The notes under the pieces: generated by a model | The model's database searches: none | What the model saw: only the letters and a program-made list of their open reading frames with translations | What the model was told of the DNA's origin: nothing | Source of the DNA: Flabesymbios commensalis | Lineage: Eukaryota; Annelida; Polychaeta; Terebellida; Flabelligeridae | Direction: 5' to 3' | Assembly: GCA_964017125.1 (NCBI GenBank) | Contig: OZ024915.1 | Coordinates: forward strand, 77,088,819 to 77,152,818 | DNA length: 64,000 nucleotides | Shown: positions 1 to 12,150 of the stretch, piece by piece | Layout of the letters: each line of letters starts with the position of its first letter | Numbering within the stretch: the stretch's first letter is position 1 | Made by a program: the position numbers and the translations under genes

Positions 1-420
1 GTTTTGTGTTTGCTGGGAGAAGGATCAATCCTCTGTAAATTAACATAGTTAAGAGGAGCTTAAAGACTATTATATGTGATTTACGGTCAATCGAGAAAAT
101 CAGTGCTTTGTTCGCCTTATTCATTATGTTTAGATGAATTAGAGCACTGATTTCGACTACAGTAGACATTCTGTGTTTTATTCAGCAGCTACATAACCCC
201 TGATAACGAGCTGTTCACAGTAAACATATGCCTTTGATATTGAAACACTGCTATATATTGGGACAAGTGACTGAAAATTTTAATTGAATAGCTCAGTGAT
301 CTGATAGTTAAGAGGAGCTCAAAGACTATGTTATCTTTATTCCATCGAGAAAACCAGAGTTTTTTCTGCCTGATTCATTATATTTGGATCAATTCAGATT
401 TTGGCTAAGATCACTTTACA
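1..420 (+). repeat. Dispersed repeat with a 260-bp-spaced tandem unit
   Basis: TTAAGAGGAGCTTAAAGACT at 48 recurs as TTAAGAGGAGCTCAAAGACT at 307. The part at 150-250 (TGTTCACAGTAAACATATGCC) is also found at 56690-56770. No gene is visible here. Confidence 0.55.
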
Positions 421-696
421 TGACAAAGTCTTTGGCTGGTAGATTTCCCCCAAAACGTGGTATCTATCATTTTGCATGACGGCACAGTATGGTTTATATT
501 ATAACAGTGTTGGATCACTGGGTAAAGTACATCAAGTGAAAAATACCTACAGAAAAATTAAGTTCTTAAACGTGCATTGAATTTGTTCAGAGTAGCGCAA
601 AGAATTTAAAAAAAAATATAAAGTGCAAACACTTAACGGTTCTCCATAGCATTGTAAATTAGGGCAGTAATCCACATGCACAGGGCCATGTCGACC

Positions 697-760
697 AATC
701 TGAAGCCTGAGATATGTCGTAACTTGTATGAGAATACGGGCTCAGATACAAACGTGCAAT
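697..760. repeat. Dispersed repeat, three copies in the window
   Basis: GTAACTTGTATGAGAATACG; also at 26945-27000 (same strand) and 25050-25112 (reverse). The rest of 421-1310 shows nothing recognisable. Confidence 0.55.
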
Positions 761-1313
761 ATGTCGATGTATTCGTGATATCTTATTTATTTGCACTTAG
801 ATATCAGCAATTCCAGCTTCATTTAGCTAGCCCCCATCGTGTACATTATATTATTTGAAGCAACCCAAAGTTTGTAATCCATTTCAACCTTGTTATTTTA
901 TCAGTAGCTCTTTAGAAACTTATATTATAGAAATAGGATTAAACATTAATTTGGCGTTTAAATATAGCATAGATTTAGGTATATTGACTGTTTTAGCTGA
1001 TTTTGATTTCAAAGAAAATATATATTTCTTGGCTTATCATGTTAACGATGCTGTGATCACAAAAAGCTTCAAGGTGGAAGTCCTATAAACCATCACAAAT
1101 GTGCCGAGGCGCTTTACTGTTGGAGTCAAATTAATTGGTAGACTTGTTTTTATCTCTCTCTACAGTGTGTGTTTCCTCCAAGTATTCATACACATCTGGC
1201 TAATTGGACAGAATCCAGAGGCGAGTCTCTATCTGCAGCTATATACCGCCTCAGGCGATGTGCGAATAGGAGTAGGCTGCAAATACAATTAAACGTTGCA
1301 AAAAACCCTCTCC

Positions 1314-1578
1314 CAGCAAACACGAGGCATTTATCAAAAGTTGCTTTAACTCATTCCAAGCTTTAACTCATTCCAAGCTACTTCGACAGTACAGGACGGA
1401 GCCCGAGATAACTCGTGTTATCTGACGTCATAAAAAGTACATTTTTTTAAAAATGTCTCGTCCACAGAAACATGTATGTACTGAAAGTGCCGTCTTGAAT
1501 GTGTTAATGGAGGGCCAGCGTCGTAGATGGTGGACCAACATTACAGCAACAGTTGATCAATATATCTTGTTTGCTTGG
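1314..1578. mobile_element. PAL-1 palindrome with probable internal insertion
   Basis: Left tip CAGCAAACACGAGGCATTT, then about 150 bp of unrelated sequence, then AGCGTCGTAGATGGTGGACC and CTTGTTTGCTTGG. Confidence 0.55.
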
Positions 1579-1579
1579 C

Positions 1580-2215
1580 TTATGATATTTTGGTTTGGTG
1601 AATACGACATCCACCAAAGTATAACATAAGAAAAACATTGTTGTATTTGTATTCGTGAAACACTTTTATGGGTCTCCTGATTTCACAGGCATGACATTTA
1701 CATTTAAAGCTGGTGAATATTATTCTAGCAGCAGCTGGACTAAATTATTACATTTTTAATTGAAATAGAGCAATTTTTGCAGAATAAAAGTATAACAAGC
1801 TATTTGTGATGTAACTTTGCAATTGTTTACACACATTTTGCAGGGGTGGAATACAATACTTGATTCTGTATTTTAAATCGTGAGTGATGAACTCGAACAC
1901 ATATCATATATATTAAACAATACAGATCAAAGAGGCACTGCTGCTTCTGATATTTAATGTGTATCTTTGGACACCGTTTTCTTTCATCACATAGATATAT
2001 CGCTTGAGGCATCACTAGTGCTTCACACAGTAAAATGCCGTGCACAGCCAGCATAGCTATTATTATCAAAGGAAGGAAAACCAGTTGGATGGATTCTGAC
2101 CTCCATGGGTGACCTTTGCTCTTTCTTCTCATTGAGTGGCGCTGCTGACGCGTTCCTCAAATACCAGTGGTCCAAGGGCTGTAATATCGGCAGGACATAG
2201 TTACGCAAACAGAAT
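1580..2215. other. No recognisable feature
   Basis: AT-rich sequence; short open frames only, no motif or repeat recognised. Confidence 0.5.
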
Positions 2216-2221
2216 ATGCAG

Positions 2222-2275
2222 TCTTGGTTTAATGCTGGCCAACCGTCTGCTACGTCGGCCCAACATTAACCAAAG
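2222..2275. mobile_element. PAL-1 core fragment
   Basis: TCTTGGTTTAATGCTGGCC and CGGCCCAACATTAACCAAAG. Confidence 0.45.
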
Positions 2276-2289
2276 ACCGAGTCAATAAC

Positions 2290-2870
2290 TTGTGTTGTAG
2301 AGAGTCAAGCCAGCCATTGCTGAGACAACCCCAGAGCGTGAAGTTTCACTGTGTGATAATGCGAGAATCACTCCCTGTACCTTTTTTCATGCTGATCAAT
2401 ACCTTTGGCCAGAGCTGACACAATACAGACCCAACATGTACAACGTGAACCCATCACTAAGCCATCATTGAACCAGAACCAGTGTTTATCAGTCAGTTCC
2501 CGTGGCGTCGATGCGACGTTAACACTTCCCCATAAGATCCGCTTTTTTGTAATCTTACAAAGTTATGTGGCACATTTTTGTTGAAAATGTTACTTTTTTG
2601 TCATATGACTGTATTATGAGTTTTGTAACGTCCATCTGTTGCATGTGTTTTTTGTACTGTACCATATATTTATTCTTAGCGAATATAAAGAAGTATGATT
2701 TGATCCATGTCTACTGCCTGTCCACGGTATACCCTGGAGGTGTGGTTTATTCTACTTTTACTTATTATTGTTTTAAAACAACAATATCGTGCACATCATT
2801 ATTGGCTGTGACACAGTGTAGGCCTATATGTGAGGTCAGTAGAGCGATATATGTTTATTATATATATCAT
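2290..2870. other. No recognisable feature
   Basis: A 102-codon open frame at 2565-2873 has a hydrophobic, cysteine-rich peptide without family resemblance or splice support. Confidence 0.45.
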
Positions 2871-2875
2871 TAAAG

Positions 2876-3007
2876 CTGTCAAACAATCAAGCAATCAAGC
2901 AAGCAAGCAATCAATAAATCAAGCAATCAAGCAAGCAAGCAATCAATCAATCAGGCAATCAATCAAGCAATCAATCAATCAAGCAAGCAAGCAAGCAAGC
3001 AAGCAAT
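2876..3007 (+). repeat. CAAT/CAAG tetranucleotide array
   Basis: Interspersed CAAT and CAAG units, about 32 copies, imperfect. Confidence 0.85.
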
Positions 3008-3130
3008 CCTCAGCATGATCATATGATCATGATTCAGGAGCTTAAGGCATGAAAGCCGGGCTAAATAGATGAGATGTAAATTCTATAAAATAGATTGAAG
3101 TCTCGAAACCCAGCTCGTATCAATGAAATG

Positions 3131-3452
3131 AACTAAATGGGGTTTGGGGCCACATTTGTGCTAAACTAGGCCAGGAGAACCTCCTGAGGATGGTGAGATG
3201 ACACTGCTCTACAGACACAGAATTCGAAATTCGAGCCCTGGCGGTCTGAGGCCAAGCACGCTGCCTCTCGGTCGCGGAGGCTCCCCACGATAATAAAGTT
3301 TTATGAGTGAGCGGATAAAAAACATTTTATTTTGAAACTTGAAAGCCAGATTGGGGTACGAATTCGCGCTCTCCGAGTTTCCAAGCAAGCAGTTTTTCGC
3401 GCTCTCCGAGTTTCCAAGCAAGCAGTTTTAACCACTGCACCAGGACCCCTGC
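3131..3452 (-). mobile_element. SINE-1, nearly full length
   Basis: The minus strand starts with a tRNA-like head, has a second tRNA-like module (GTGGGGAGCCTCCG.. CGAGAGG.. GGCTCGAATTTCGAATTC) and ends TTTAGCACAAATGTGG.. CATTTCATT. The head contains a 30-bp direct duplication (CGCGCTCTCCGAG twice at about 3366-3426 on the plus strand). Confidence 0.75.
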
Positions 3453-4071
3453 CATACCCAGCTCGTATACCGCACGGACACTCAACAGAAAAATAGTGTA
3501 GCAGAAAATAACATACTAAGTTAGATTAACATCTCAGGTTGTGGCCCACCATTGTGTCAGCATTGTATCAGCATCTCCTCTAATCACATTATATCATCCT
3601 TGTCTACATGCTGCACGGCTCAGGAGGCTTCCCTAATTCTCACCCGTTTCGTGTCGTATCTGGGCTTCTGAACAAGAGGGTGACAATCAAAACAATATTG
3701 TTATTATCAAACCAGTTGCATCGTGAAGGTTTAAAGAGATACCGGAATTGAAGTTGATGATCTAACTGCAAGTTATAGCATTGAATTGCAATACATCCTA
3801 GTATCTCAAGCAATATTAACTATTTTAAAACTACTATTTTATTCAGAGAATCGCTTTCTGCATGATGTCACCGTCACGTGGTCGCCTGTTTCCCTTCATT
3901 ATCCACAAACACCTCCCATAATGCAACAGTAGCACTTCCCGTCATCCCCCGAGTCACGTGATACCTGTCTGCTGTGAACAAAGCCTGTTTGAGATCACGT
4001 GATACTAACACCTCTGGCGCCATCTATCAGGGCACAAAGGTGAGCGATGATAGGTGATCCTCGGGGAACCA

Positions 4072-4174
4072 ACAAACACGAGACGTTTTTCTAATGTTGG
4101 TTTAATGCTGGGCCAGCCTCGGAGACGGTGGGCCACCATTAAGCCAGCATTGGGGGAATATCTCCTGCTTGCTG
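4072..4174. mobile_element. PAL-1 palindrome
   Basis: AACAAACACGAGACG at one end, CTCCTGCTTGCTGG at the other; core GTTGGTTTAATGCTGGGCC facing TGGGCCACCATTAAGCCAGC. Confidence 0.65.
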
Positions 4175-4315
4175 GTAGAGGTGAGCGATGATAGGTGAAT
4201 CAGCAGACGAGCTGCATCTTTTATGGACGTCATTTTATCGCTGGTGTCCCTGGGGGAATCATGCAGCCGACTATATGTCCCCCAGGGCACCACACAGCAA
4301 ATCATATGTGCACAG

Positions 4316-4415
4316 TCACTTTCTGACTTTTACCGAGACTGGGAAACGAGCCTCAAACCCTAGCGTGAAAGGCAGTGGTGCTAAACTCTACCCTAGGGCC
4401 CCGCCCAACGCACTA
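4316..4415 (-). mobile_element. SINE-1 head fragment
   Basis: Only the 5' tRNA-like module is present: GGGCCCTAGGGTAG, a GGTTTGAGG B-box relict and the CCCAGTCTCGG junction. It matches the head of the copy at 47728-48045. Confidence 0.55.
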
Positions 4416-4518
4416 GGAAAAACTTCTGAGTGGTATAAAAAATAAAAATTCTTATTGGGACTTAATGACACTTTGTGTACAACTGTCGGACAGGACTTGG
4501 CCCTCAAAGCGCTAAATT

Positions 4519-4575
4519 AATTGATCCACTTAAAGTTGTGTCTCGCTAGTGAGACCCACAATTATAAAAGGTTGA
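4519..4575. repeat. HP-4 hairpin
   Basis: CACTTAAAGTTGTGTCTCGC facing GAGACCCACAATTATAAAAG. Confidence 0.5.
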
Positions 4576-5157
4576 AAATTACTCATAACCTATTTGTTTA
4601 ATTGCAGAGCAAACATTTGCAAATCTAGTTGTTTAAACACCCATTTCATTCCAACCCAGAATTACTTCAACGTCTCGTCTTTGGTGGACATTTGTCTGCG
4701 CGAGTAGCTAATTGTGATAAATTATAGATTCAGGCAGGCTAATAATGAAAGTAAATTATCAAAGGTTTGAAATATAGATATGGCATGATGTTGGTCCAGT
4801 GCGTCAGATGTGATTGCTTTGAAGTGTTCGTGCCCATGTGTTTTCACAGAAGAACCTCTCTCATATGTCAGAACTGATACTGCCACAAGACGGAAGAAGA
4901 AAGCTCCGTCATGGGAATACTGAAGCCTGTAAGTGATTACTGTATACCCCATTATTAATTGGAGTACATAATATTTATCGAAATCAGTCCGAGGCAATTT
5001 TAGCGTCCATAAAATTTAAGCACATGCCTGAAGTCAGATCATTTCATATCATGCCTTATGTTATTAGTCTCGTATGTAACTAGTTAGCGACCATGAATAT
5101 TAGCGATGAATCGCGGAAGTCGCCAAATTAAAAGGGAAGCCACCATAATGTGGTATA

Positions 5158-5251
5158 CAGCAAACACGATACATCCACCCAATGTTGGGCACTGCTGGTC
5201 CACGACGTCTACGACGCTGACCCAGCATTGGATGCATGCCTCATGCTTGCT
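5158..5251. mobile_element. PAL-1 palindrome
   Basis: CAGCAAACACGATACATCC to CATGCCTCATGCTTGCTGG; core GACGTCTACGACGCTGACCC. Confidence 0.68.
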
Positions 5252-5504
5252 GGGATATATTCCAACATAATTTTTGAAAGCAATACAAGATTTATGATGA
5301 TGAATATACAAAATACTTGAGCGGCACATAGACCTTCAATTTCTATTTACATCTCAATATCTCCTGTTTGGTAAAACTGTGTGATAAGATATACATCTAG
5401 AGGCCGCTATTAGCATTTTTGCTTTATCTTTAATATAAAAAATTGAGTGAAAAATGACCATTAAATTTACTAGATTGCGAAAAAATTCAACAAATATAAG
5501 TAAC

Positions 5505-5567
5505 TTTCACTCACTTGAAGTTGTCGGTCGCTGTAGCAAAACACAACTTCAAGTGGACGAAAATTTC
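5505..5567. repeat. HP-4 hairpin
   Basis: CTCACTTGAAGTTGTCGG facing AACACAACTTCAAGTGGACG. Confidence 0.6.
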
Positions 5568-5569
5568 AT

Positions 5570-6260
5570 GACCATAACGTCCGGCAGTAATTCTAACTAG
5601 ATTCAGACGCTGGTGTTGGAAGCTTGATTTGTGCGTCTTCAGGACCCTCCCATATTGCGGTTATGTGTCGCGCATAACACTCCAAAATAGTTATGGGTTA
5701 TAAAACAAATGTAATAACATGTGTTACAAAATGTACATACCTCCATCTGCCATATCACATCCCTGGACAAATCTCCTCATCTGAAGTTGGATAGCGGTGC
5801 TAGAGTAACATGTGAAACACTACACATCAACAGATGTAACTCATTGAATCCAAGCAAGTGATCCCGACTCATGTATTTATGTGATGTACACATCAGAATG
5901 TGTTAAAACCAAGAAAACGTGTTGTTGAGCGATCTCAGCTGCATGATATAATAACATCTCCATTAAGACGAGTACCTAATTAATCCCAAAAAGTCGTAAA
6001 TGACTTATGTTTAACATTCCACCGATTACGACAGCTACGTTATAGCAAAATATAGTTTATATATATAACAGTCACGAAAGTAGCTGTGTTTTCCAAGCAA
6101 GTGAAGCGACCTCTCAGAAGCAACTGCGAGCTGGATTCAGTTGGCAACAGCAATGACCGGGATAGCCATAAAAATAGGTCTGATGGCAACGCTAATGTGT
6201 GCAGATACATGTTTTTCCACGCCACGGCCTAGCACTATTTAAATGTTACGCTAACTTCTT
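5570..6260. other. No recognisable feature
   Basis: No reading frame, repeat or palindrome stands out. Confidence 0.5.
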
Positions 6261-6261
6261 T

Positions 6262-6306
6262 AATGTACGCCCAACATTGCGCCACCATTGGCTTAATGCC
6301 GGGGAT
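6262..6306. mobile_element. PAL-1 core fragment
   Basis: ACGCCCAACATTGCGCCACC then TTGGCTTAATGCCGGGG. Confidence 0.35.
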
Positions 6307-6421
6307 GTGTTATAGGATAACAACCTCGTCAGCCTTATTCTGACTCCCTGGTCTGAGATATATGTAGCTCTTGCGGAGATAGATCAGTCAACTCTACCTC
6401 TCTGCTCAATGTAGCCTACAG

Positions 6422-6533
6422 GTGAGTGAGTGAGTGAGTGAGTGAGTGAGTGAGTGAGTGAGTGAGTGAGTGAGTGAGTGAGTGAGTGAGTGAGTGAGTG
6501 AGTGAGTGAGTGAGTGAGTGAGTGAGTGAGTGT
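6422..6533 (+). repeat. (GTGA)n microsatellite
   Basis: About 28 uninterrupted GTGA units. Confidence 0.95.
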
Positions 6534-6669
6534 GATTGTAAGTGAATGTGTGATAGTCTGGGGGCAGCAGGCCGTTTTTATCTCAAACCTTCCGATGACC
6601 GGTAACAATCATTTCTCAGCGGTGTTGATGCACAACACCATCTAGATTAAGAATCCTTCGGGTGTACTG

Positions 6670-7000
6670 ATTACACTGGCTTTTCAAATTCCAAGATGGC
6701 GGCGAAAATGGCCGCCATGGGCTATGCTTTGTCATAACTTCAGAACTGGTAGTCATAGAGATGTGATTTTGGTGTCTGACATATGGTTTTCGGGGTCAAA
6801 GAATGCATTTCTGATGCGTATTTAACACTAAAATGCATTAAAAGTCAAAATGGATGTTTAATGGAAGATGGTGTTTAATTGGTCCGCCACATCCTGCCGA
6901 TGGTTGTGTCATAACGTCGTAACTATTAACCATACAGATGTGAGTTTGGTGTCTAACATATGGTTAGTTAATTTCTGATGCGTATTTAACACTAAGCTGA
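6670..7000 (+). repeat. Old direct duplication
   Basis: TTTGGTGTCTGACATATGG and CTGATGCGTATTTAACACTA near 6770-6830 recur near 6945-6995 (spacing about 170-180 bp). No coding signal. Confidence 0.55.
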
Positions 7001-7370
7001 AAAATACCTCCAAAGGTCTGAATTATCTGACCTGAAGTAAAATAACAGTATTTTTGCTATTGATGAAAGTGTATTTTATGGTCATGGTATGTATATCAGT
7101 GCTGCTATGCGTGCATTATGATAGCATGGCATGCCAGTGGTGCTGTAAGTGCCTTTATTATCGATATGGCAGGTCAGTGATGCTATAAGTGTCAGAGGTT
7201 CTGCTTGCCATTGACCTAGTCAGCTGGTCAGCAGAGGGGCAGGCCACATTGTCATCGCCAAAAGAATGTTCCCAGACGTAGAAAAGGCTAAAAGTAGCCC
7301 TCGTGCAAAATTAGATTACCTCCAAGCACTCTCTACTTTAAGGCGACGTCTCAGTGTGTGAGTCTGGGTG

Positions 7371-8162
7371 TGTCATCACTATGTCATCCGTATGTCATCA
7401 TGTGTGTCATCGGTATGTCATCTGTATGTCATCTGTATGTCATCGGTATGTCATCCGTATGTCACCGGTATGTCATCTGTATGTCATCTGTATGTCATCT
7501 GTATGTCATCCGTATGTCATCGGTATGTCATCTGTATGCCATCTGTTTGTCATATGTTTGCCATCTGTATGTCATCTGTATGTCATCTGTATGCCATCTG
7601 TGTGTCATCTGTATGCCATCTGTTTGTCATCTGTTTGCCATCTGTATGTCATCTGTATGTCATCGGTATGTCATCCGTATGTCATCATGTATGTCATCTG
7701 TATGCCATCTGTTTGTCATATGTTTGCCATCTGTATGTCATCTGTTTGCCATCTGTATGTCATCTGTATGTCATCGGTATGTCATCCGTATGTCATCATG
7801 TGTGTCATCGGTATGTCATCTGTGTGTCATCAGTATGTCATCAGTATGTCATCCGTATGTCATCAATATGTCATCCGTATGTCATCTGTATGTCATCTGT
7901 ATGTCATCTGTATGTCATCTGTTTGCCATCTGTGTGTCATCTGTATGTCATCTGTATGTCATCTGTATGTCATCTGTTTGCCATCTGTGTGTCATCTGTA
8001 TGTCATCTGTATGTCATCTGTATGTCATCTGTATGTCATCTGTAAGTCGTCGATATGTCACCCGTATATCATCTATATGTCGTCGTAATGTCATTCGTAT
8101 GCCGTCGCTATGTTATCTGTATGTAGCAAAATGTTATTTGTATGTGATCAGTATGTCTCCCG
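7371..8162 (+). repeat. 11-bp minisatellite (ATGTCATCTGT)n
   Basis: About 65 units, most perfect at 7480-8040, decaying after 8045. Because 11 is not a multiple of 3 all frames stay open; the cysteine-rich open frames here are artefacts. Confidence 0.93.
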
Positions 8163-8164
8163 TA

Positions 8165-8945
8165 TATCATAATACTGATACATGTTGCGATCATAATATA
8201 GACAGATAACTTATGGAGGCTGACACATGGGGATCACATAATGTATTGTGCTCTCAAAGTAATTCTTAATATACCGCTGAAGCATTGTGTTCACTTACTT
8301 GGCCCTGAGAGTTGCAAATAACTAAAAATATTTTATGTCAATTCAAGCAGACAAAATGTATTTTCGAGCTGCTCTTTGCATGGCCACCACCTCAGTCTGC
8401 CCCGGGACGCTAGCCGTGATGCTGGTATAATTTCATGTCCGAGCTGCTCCCTAAAAGTTATCATATTTTACGCTGCGCTGTGTATATGCCAGCAGCGTGT
8501 ATTCCAAGTGTTCTTTGATATATACCTTTACCTTATATTTAACATTGTTCATATGACAGCATCTTGTCTACTACCTGCGTATGCAACCTATCGCAATGCT
8601 CAGTTAATAGACTCGCTGCTGTCATATTTAAGTTCTAAACGCCACATTGTCTTCAGTGAACCAGTTATAACAGTTTCATACCGTCACAGTACATTTTTTC
8701 TTGCCCTGACTTCCACTTAAATGGATCTACACTGACTTGAATCACACGACGGAGCGCTGCGCCCCCTCCACCCCGCACCAACTACAGCAGCCTGCACGAA
8801 ACCAGTCATCATGTCACCACTTAGCGAACGAAACCTCGTATTACTATTTTGTATCTGTTTCAATTGCTTAATAAAATATGTTTATACAAAAAAAGCAAAC
8901 AAATAATAAAATTTTGCTGAATCGAATAAAAAAAAGGTGTAGGGC
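8165..8945. other. No recognisable feature
   Basis: A 114-codon open frame at 8376-8720 has no recognisable domain. TA-rich with poly-A near 8900. Confidence 0.45.
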
Positions 8946-8947
8946 GG

Positions 8948-9000
8948 TGCAAAGGCAAAAGCAGTAACTGCTTACTTTACCAGTAAGTAGTTACTGCTTT
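8948..9000. repeat. Perfect-arm hairpin
   Basis: AAAAGCAGTAACTGCTTACT facing AGTAAGTAGTTACTGCTTTT. A related motif (CAGTAACTGTTGAC.. AGTTACTG) occurs in intron 1 near 48334-48366. Confidence 0.6.
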
Positions 9001-9499
9001 TGGTTTTACAAAGCGGTGTAGTGAGTGGCGGGGCTCATTAGACAGAGAGCATGCGTGGGTTTTCACGTGTAGTGTAATAGAGCTCATTACAGCGTACGTG
9101 GGTTTTTATTAGGGCAATTTATGGGTTCATTGGGAGCACAGATAACTCTAATACAGCTATATTAGTCCCGATACAGTTACCTGCGCCAAATTCTGTGACC
9201 TACAATCAAATGTAAAACGGTTTGATATTGATCGAGAATCGTTCAAAAGATCTATTATGGGGAACATTTTGTTAAAGTGGTGTATATGGAGCTCATTTGG
9301 GCTGCCTCGTTTAATTTAACATAAGTTATGCAACGTAAGTCAGATATCAAATTCAATTCACTTAACACAAAATATCTAATTCACCAAGGCCGTTCTGCGC
9401 ATTCATTTGATATAACACACATGATCTAAGGAATATTTTTTTCTTGATACTGAGGTAGACATTATGAGGGAAATAATGATATACCGTGATGTGTGCATA

Positions 9500-9655
9500 G
9501 TAAGATATGCAAAGGGTGTTCATTTGAGAGCGGTATTGGAAAATACAGCACTCGTCCAAGGAATAAGGTGTGAGCCTTTAGGCGAACACCTTATTCCTTG
9601 GACAGGTGCTGTATTTTTCCAATACCGCACGAAAATGAACACCGTTTGTATTTTC
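9500..9655. repeat. Long palindrome, about 60-bp arms
   Basis: AAGGGTGTTCATTTGAGAGC, TATTGGAAAATACAGCAC and CCAAGGAATAAGGTG face their reverse after a 14-base loop (about 9572-9585). No similar copy is seen elsewhere in the window. It has no coding capacity. Confidence 0.7.
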
Positions 9656-10572
9656 TCACACGATTGTCGAAAATTTTCAACGGCGCAAATAAGTGTACAG
9701 TTGACCGATATGACAAACGACCATAAGACCCGCCGCTCACCTGCTATACAGCATGCATGCATACACCATGTATAGGACTACATGTAGTACAGCGGAGTGC
9801 GGTATCGGCTGATATCGCTATACGTCTCATAGTGGAAACACCACCAGTGAGTGTGATAATAGTAGCAGAATAACGCTTGACGTCTCTTCCGATAAGGGGT
9901 TCTGGGCATGTCTAGGGGCTCTATCCTAGTGTCCTAGGAGAACAGAGACTTCTCAGGGTGAATAAATGTTTTCTAAGGGTGAGTGAATGAATGTCAACGG
10001 GTTATGTCGCTTTTTACACAAATACTCTTCCGAGTGACATCAAGGGTTATTTATTTGGCACAGCTCCGAGCGCAGTAGGCCTACTCCACTCTCAAGACAT
10101 TAGAATAGTTCGGAGCAGTGCAATTACATAGCTGACATTCGACGCATTCGAGCATTCGAGCACAGTAATTTCGGGTTACACAGTTGACATGATGGTGAAA
10201 TGATCCACGACGAAATCACGTTTAACGGTTGGATTATATTGTACTAGGACTTTTTGTGAAATATTACTCATTTGTACAACTACGCGCGACTATACTTGTT
10301 GTAAATCCGTTTTACTCGCCGTTTAAATCGCATTTGTCTTCGACGGTGATCCAACATTAAAACAACATTAGGAATGCAATGTGTGTGTAAATATCAAGAT
10401 TTGCAAACTCTTGGTCTGGAATGAAACATAATCGAACTTTAGCTGTTGACACTTGTACTGCTACACATTCAATCCAAGTTAAATCACTGAATTCGATAAA
10501 ACAATTTGCGATGCTCAATTGATCAAATAATTAAATTCGGGAAAAGTCCATTGTGCTAAATTAATTATTGAA

Positions 10573-10635
10573 ATATATTATCGTCATTTGAAGATGCAAA
10601 TTGTGTCAGCAATTCCAGCTTCAAATGAATGAAAA
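10573..10635. repeat. HP-3 hairpin
   Basis: CGTCATTTGAAGATGCAAAT facing AATTCCAGCTTCAAATGAAT. Confidence 0.6.
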
Positions 10636-10689
10636 AGAGCAAAAAACAAACTTCGTGTTTGTTGTTTTCATTTCAAACGGACAAGTGTT

Positions 10690-10795
10690 AATAAATTAAA
10701 GGAGTAGTCCACTGTGTACGAACATCGGGACAAATCTGTACTCAGAAAGCACCACGCTGATTACATAAATAGAGTGGTCTATAGCTTTAAGACGA
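10690..10795. repeat. Dispersed repeat (GGAGTAGTCCACTGTGTACG type)
   Basis: GAGTAGTCCACTGTGTA, CAGAAAGCACCACGCTGATT and GAGTGGTCTATAGCTTTAAG; other copies at 43078-43212 and, diverged, 49385-49525. Confidence 0.6.
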
Positions 10796-11873
10796 TATGT
10801 AGGATATGTAGGATAATAATATAGGTCTTCGTCGAAGATATTTTCGGTTTAAATTACTAGATCGCGTTCAAACAAAGGCATCAATTTTTGTCTAGCAAAA
10901 TATCTACACAGGGTCATATGAAACACTCATACAAGTGACACTCTGTTTGCTAGGGCTTTGTATGTCTTGACCAGATGATATATGTTACCCTGAAAACCAG
11001 AAACTGCAGTTATCGCCATGAATACGACATTTAGGCAAATTAATAAGACCCTGAATATCACAATGGCAACGGAGATTGATCCATGCACAGAAACGCCAGA
11101 TTAATTGTGTAACGTTGTTCCAGTGGTGGTATAATGTTTGGTCATCGCCGGAGGTGCTGGGCTAGCAGTATTCCAACACCAAGATTGCACAAATTTCCAG
11201 GCAATTTCCGATTTGAAGCGAAACTAACAGTTCACACGTCAACGTATACATTCACACTATAAGCCTACGTCAGTCACTACAGTTTTGCAGGGTATCATAA
11301 ATTAAATTAAATGAAAGGAATATAGTAAAGCAGCCTTGAAGATCTCTCACGACGTGTGCCCCAGAAGGCAAAGGAGAAAACAAGAAAAAAACATTACCAA
11401 CATAGAACTACTGTGTTAATACTGTGTTATTACTTTTTGTCTATGCACAGTAAAATTCCCTTCTGCTATCACTAATAACGTGAATATATAAATAGGTACA
11501 GTGAATCCCCCCCCTCCCCCTGCTCTTAAATCACTAGTGTTGATCAAGGTACTGGGATTATGCAGTATAATATCGAAATTTATTTAGTTAGATATAAAGC
11601 AGCAGACATTATTTTGATAGAATGGTCTAAAACCCTCAAATAGTGCAACACATATATTAACCCAGATCCTTAACCCTTTATTAAAACACACCACTACATT
11701 CTTTGTTTTGTTTGACCACTACATTCTAAGCCGGGAATGGAGAGTTATTGTTGATCAAGTACAGATCAATTATCATGGTAGGCCTTTGGAGCTATAATCA
11801 GTCAGGGTTGACCAGGCTGTTTATTATGAGGGATCCTCATAATGGTCGGATGTGTTTTGAGTCAGTTAAAACC

Positions 11874-11962
11874 CTCGGAGCTCAACATTCTTATAGCTGT
11901 GAAAAAAGCCTTGGCCTCGGCCTTTTCCACAGCTAAGAATGTAGAGCTCCGAGGGCTTTATC
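11874..11962. repeat. Palindrome, about 40-bp arms
   Basis: CCCTCGGAGCTCAACATTCT facing AGAATGTAGAGCTCCGAGGG, with the inner arms GCTGTGAAAAAAG/CTTTTCCACAGC around GGCCTCGGCC. Confidence 0.7.
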
Positions 11963-12094
11963 CTATACATCTTGACTGTGGTTGTTTTTAGTCCGTTTTA
12001 TTAGCCGAATAAACCACACTGGTAATAGGAACAAAAGGTGTGTTTAAACATCAGGATTTGCAACAATTTGGTCTCAAATTAAACTAATATCAGC

Positions 12095-12150
12095 ACTTTT
12101 CACCCACTTGAAGTTGTGCGTCGCAGTGGCGAGAAACAACTCACCTGAAT
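12095..12150. repeat. HP-4 hairpin
   Basis: CCCACTTGAAGTTGTGCGTC facing GCGAGAAACAACTCACCTG. Confidence 0.5.

Larger units (their letters stand above)
9660..11870. other. Mostly featureless stretch
   Basis: Apart from HP-3 at 10573 and the dispersed repeat at 10690, nothing recognised. Confidence 0.45.
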
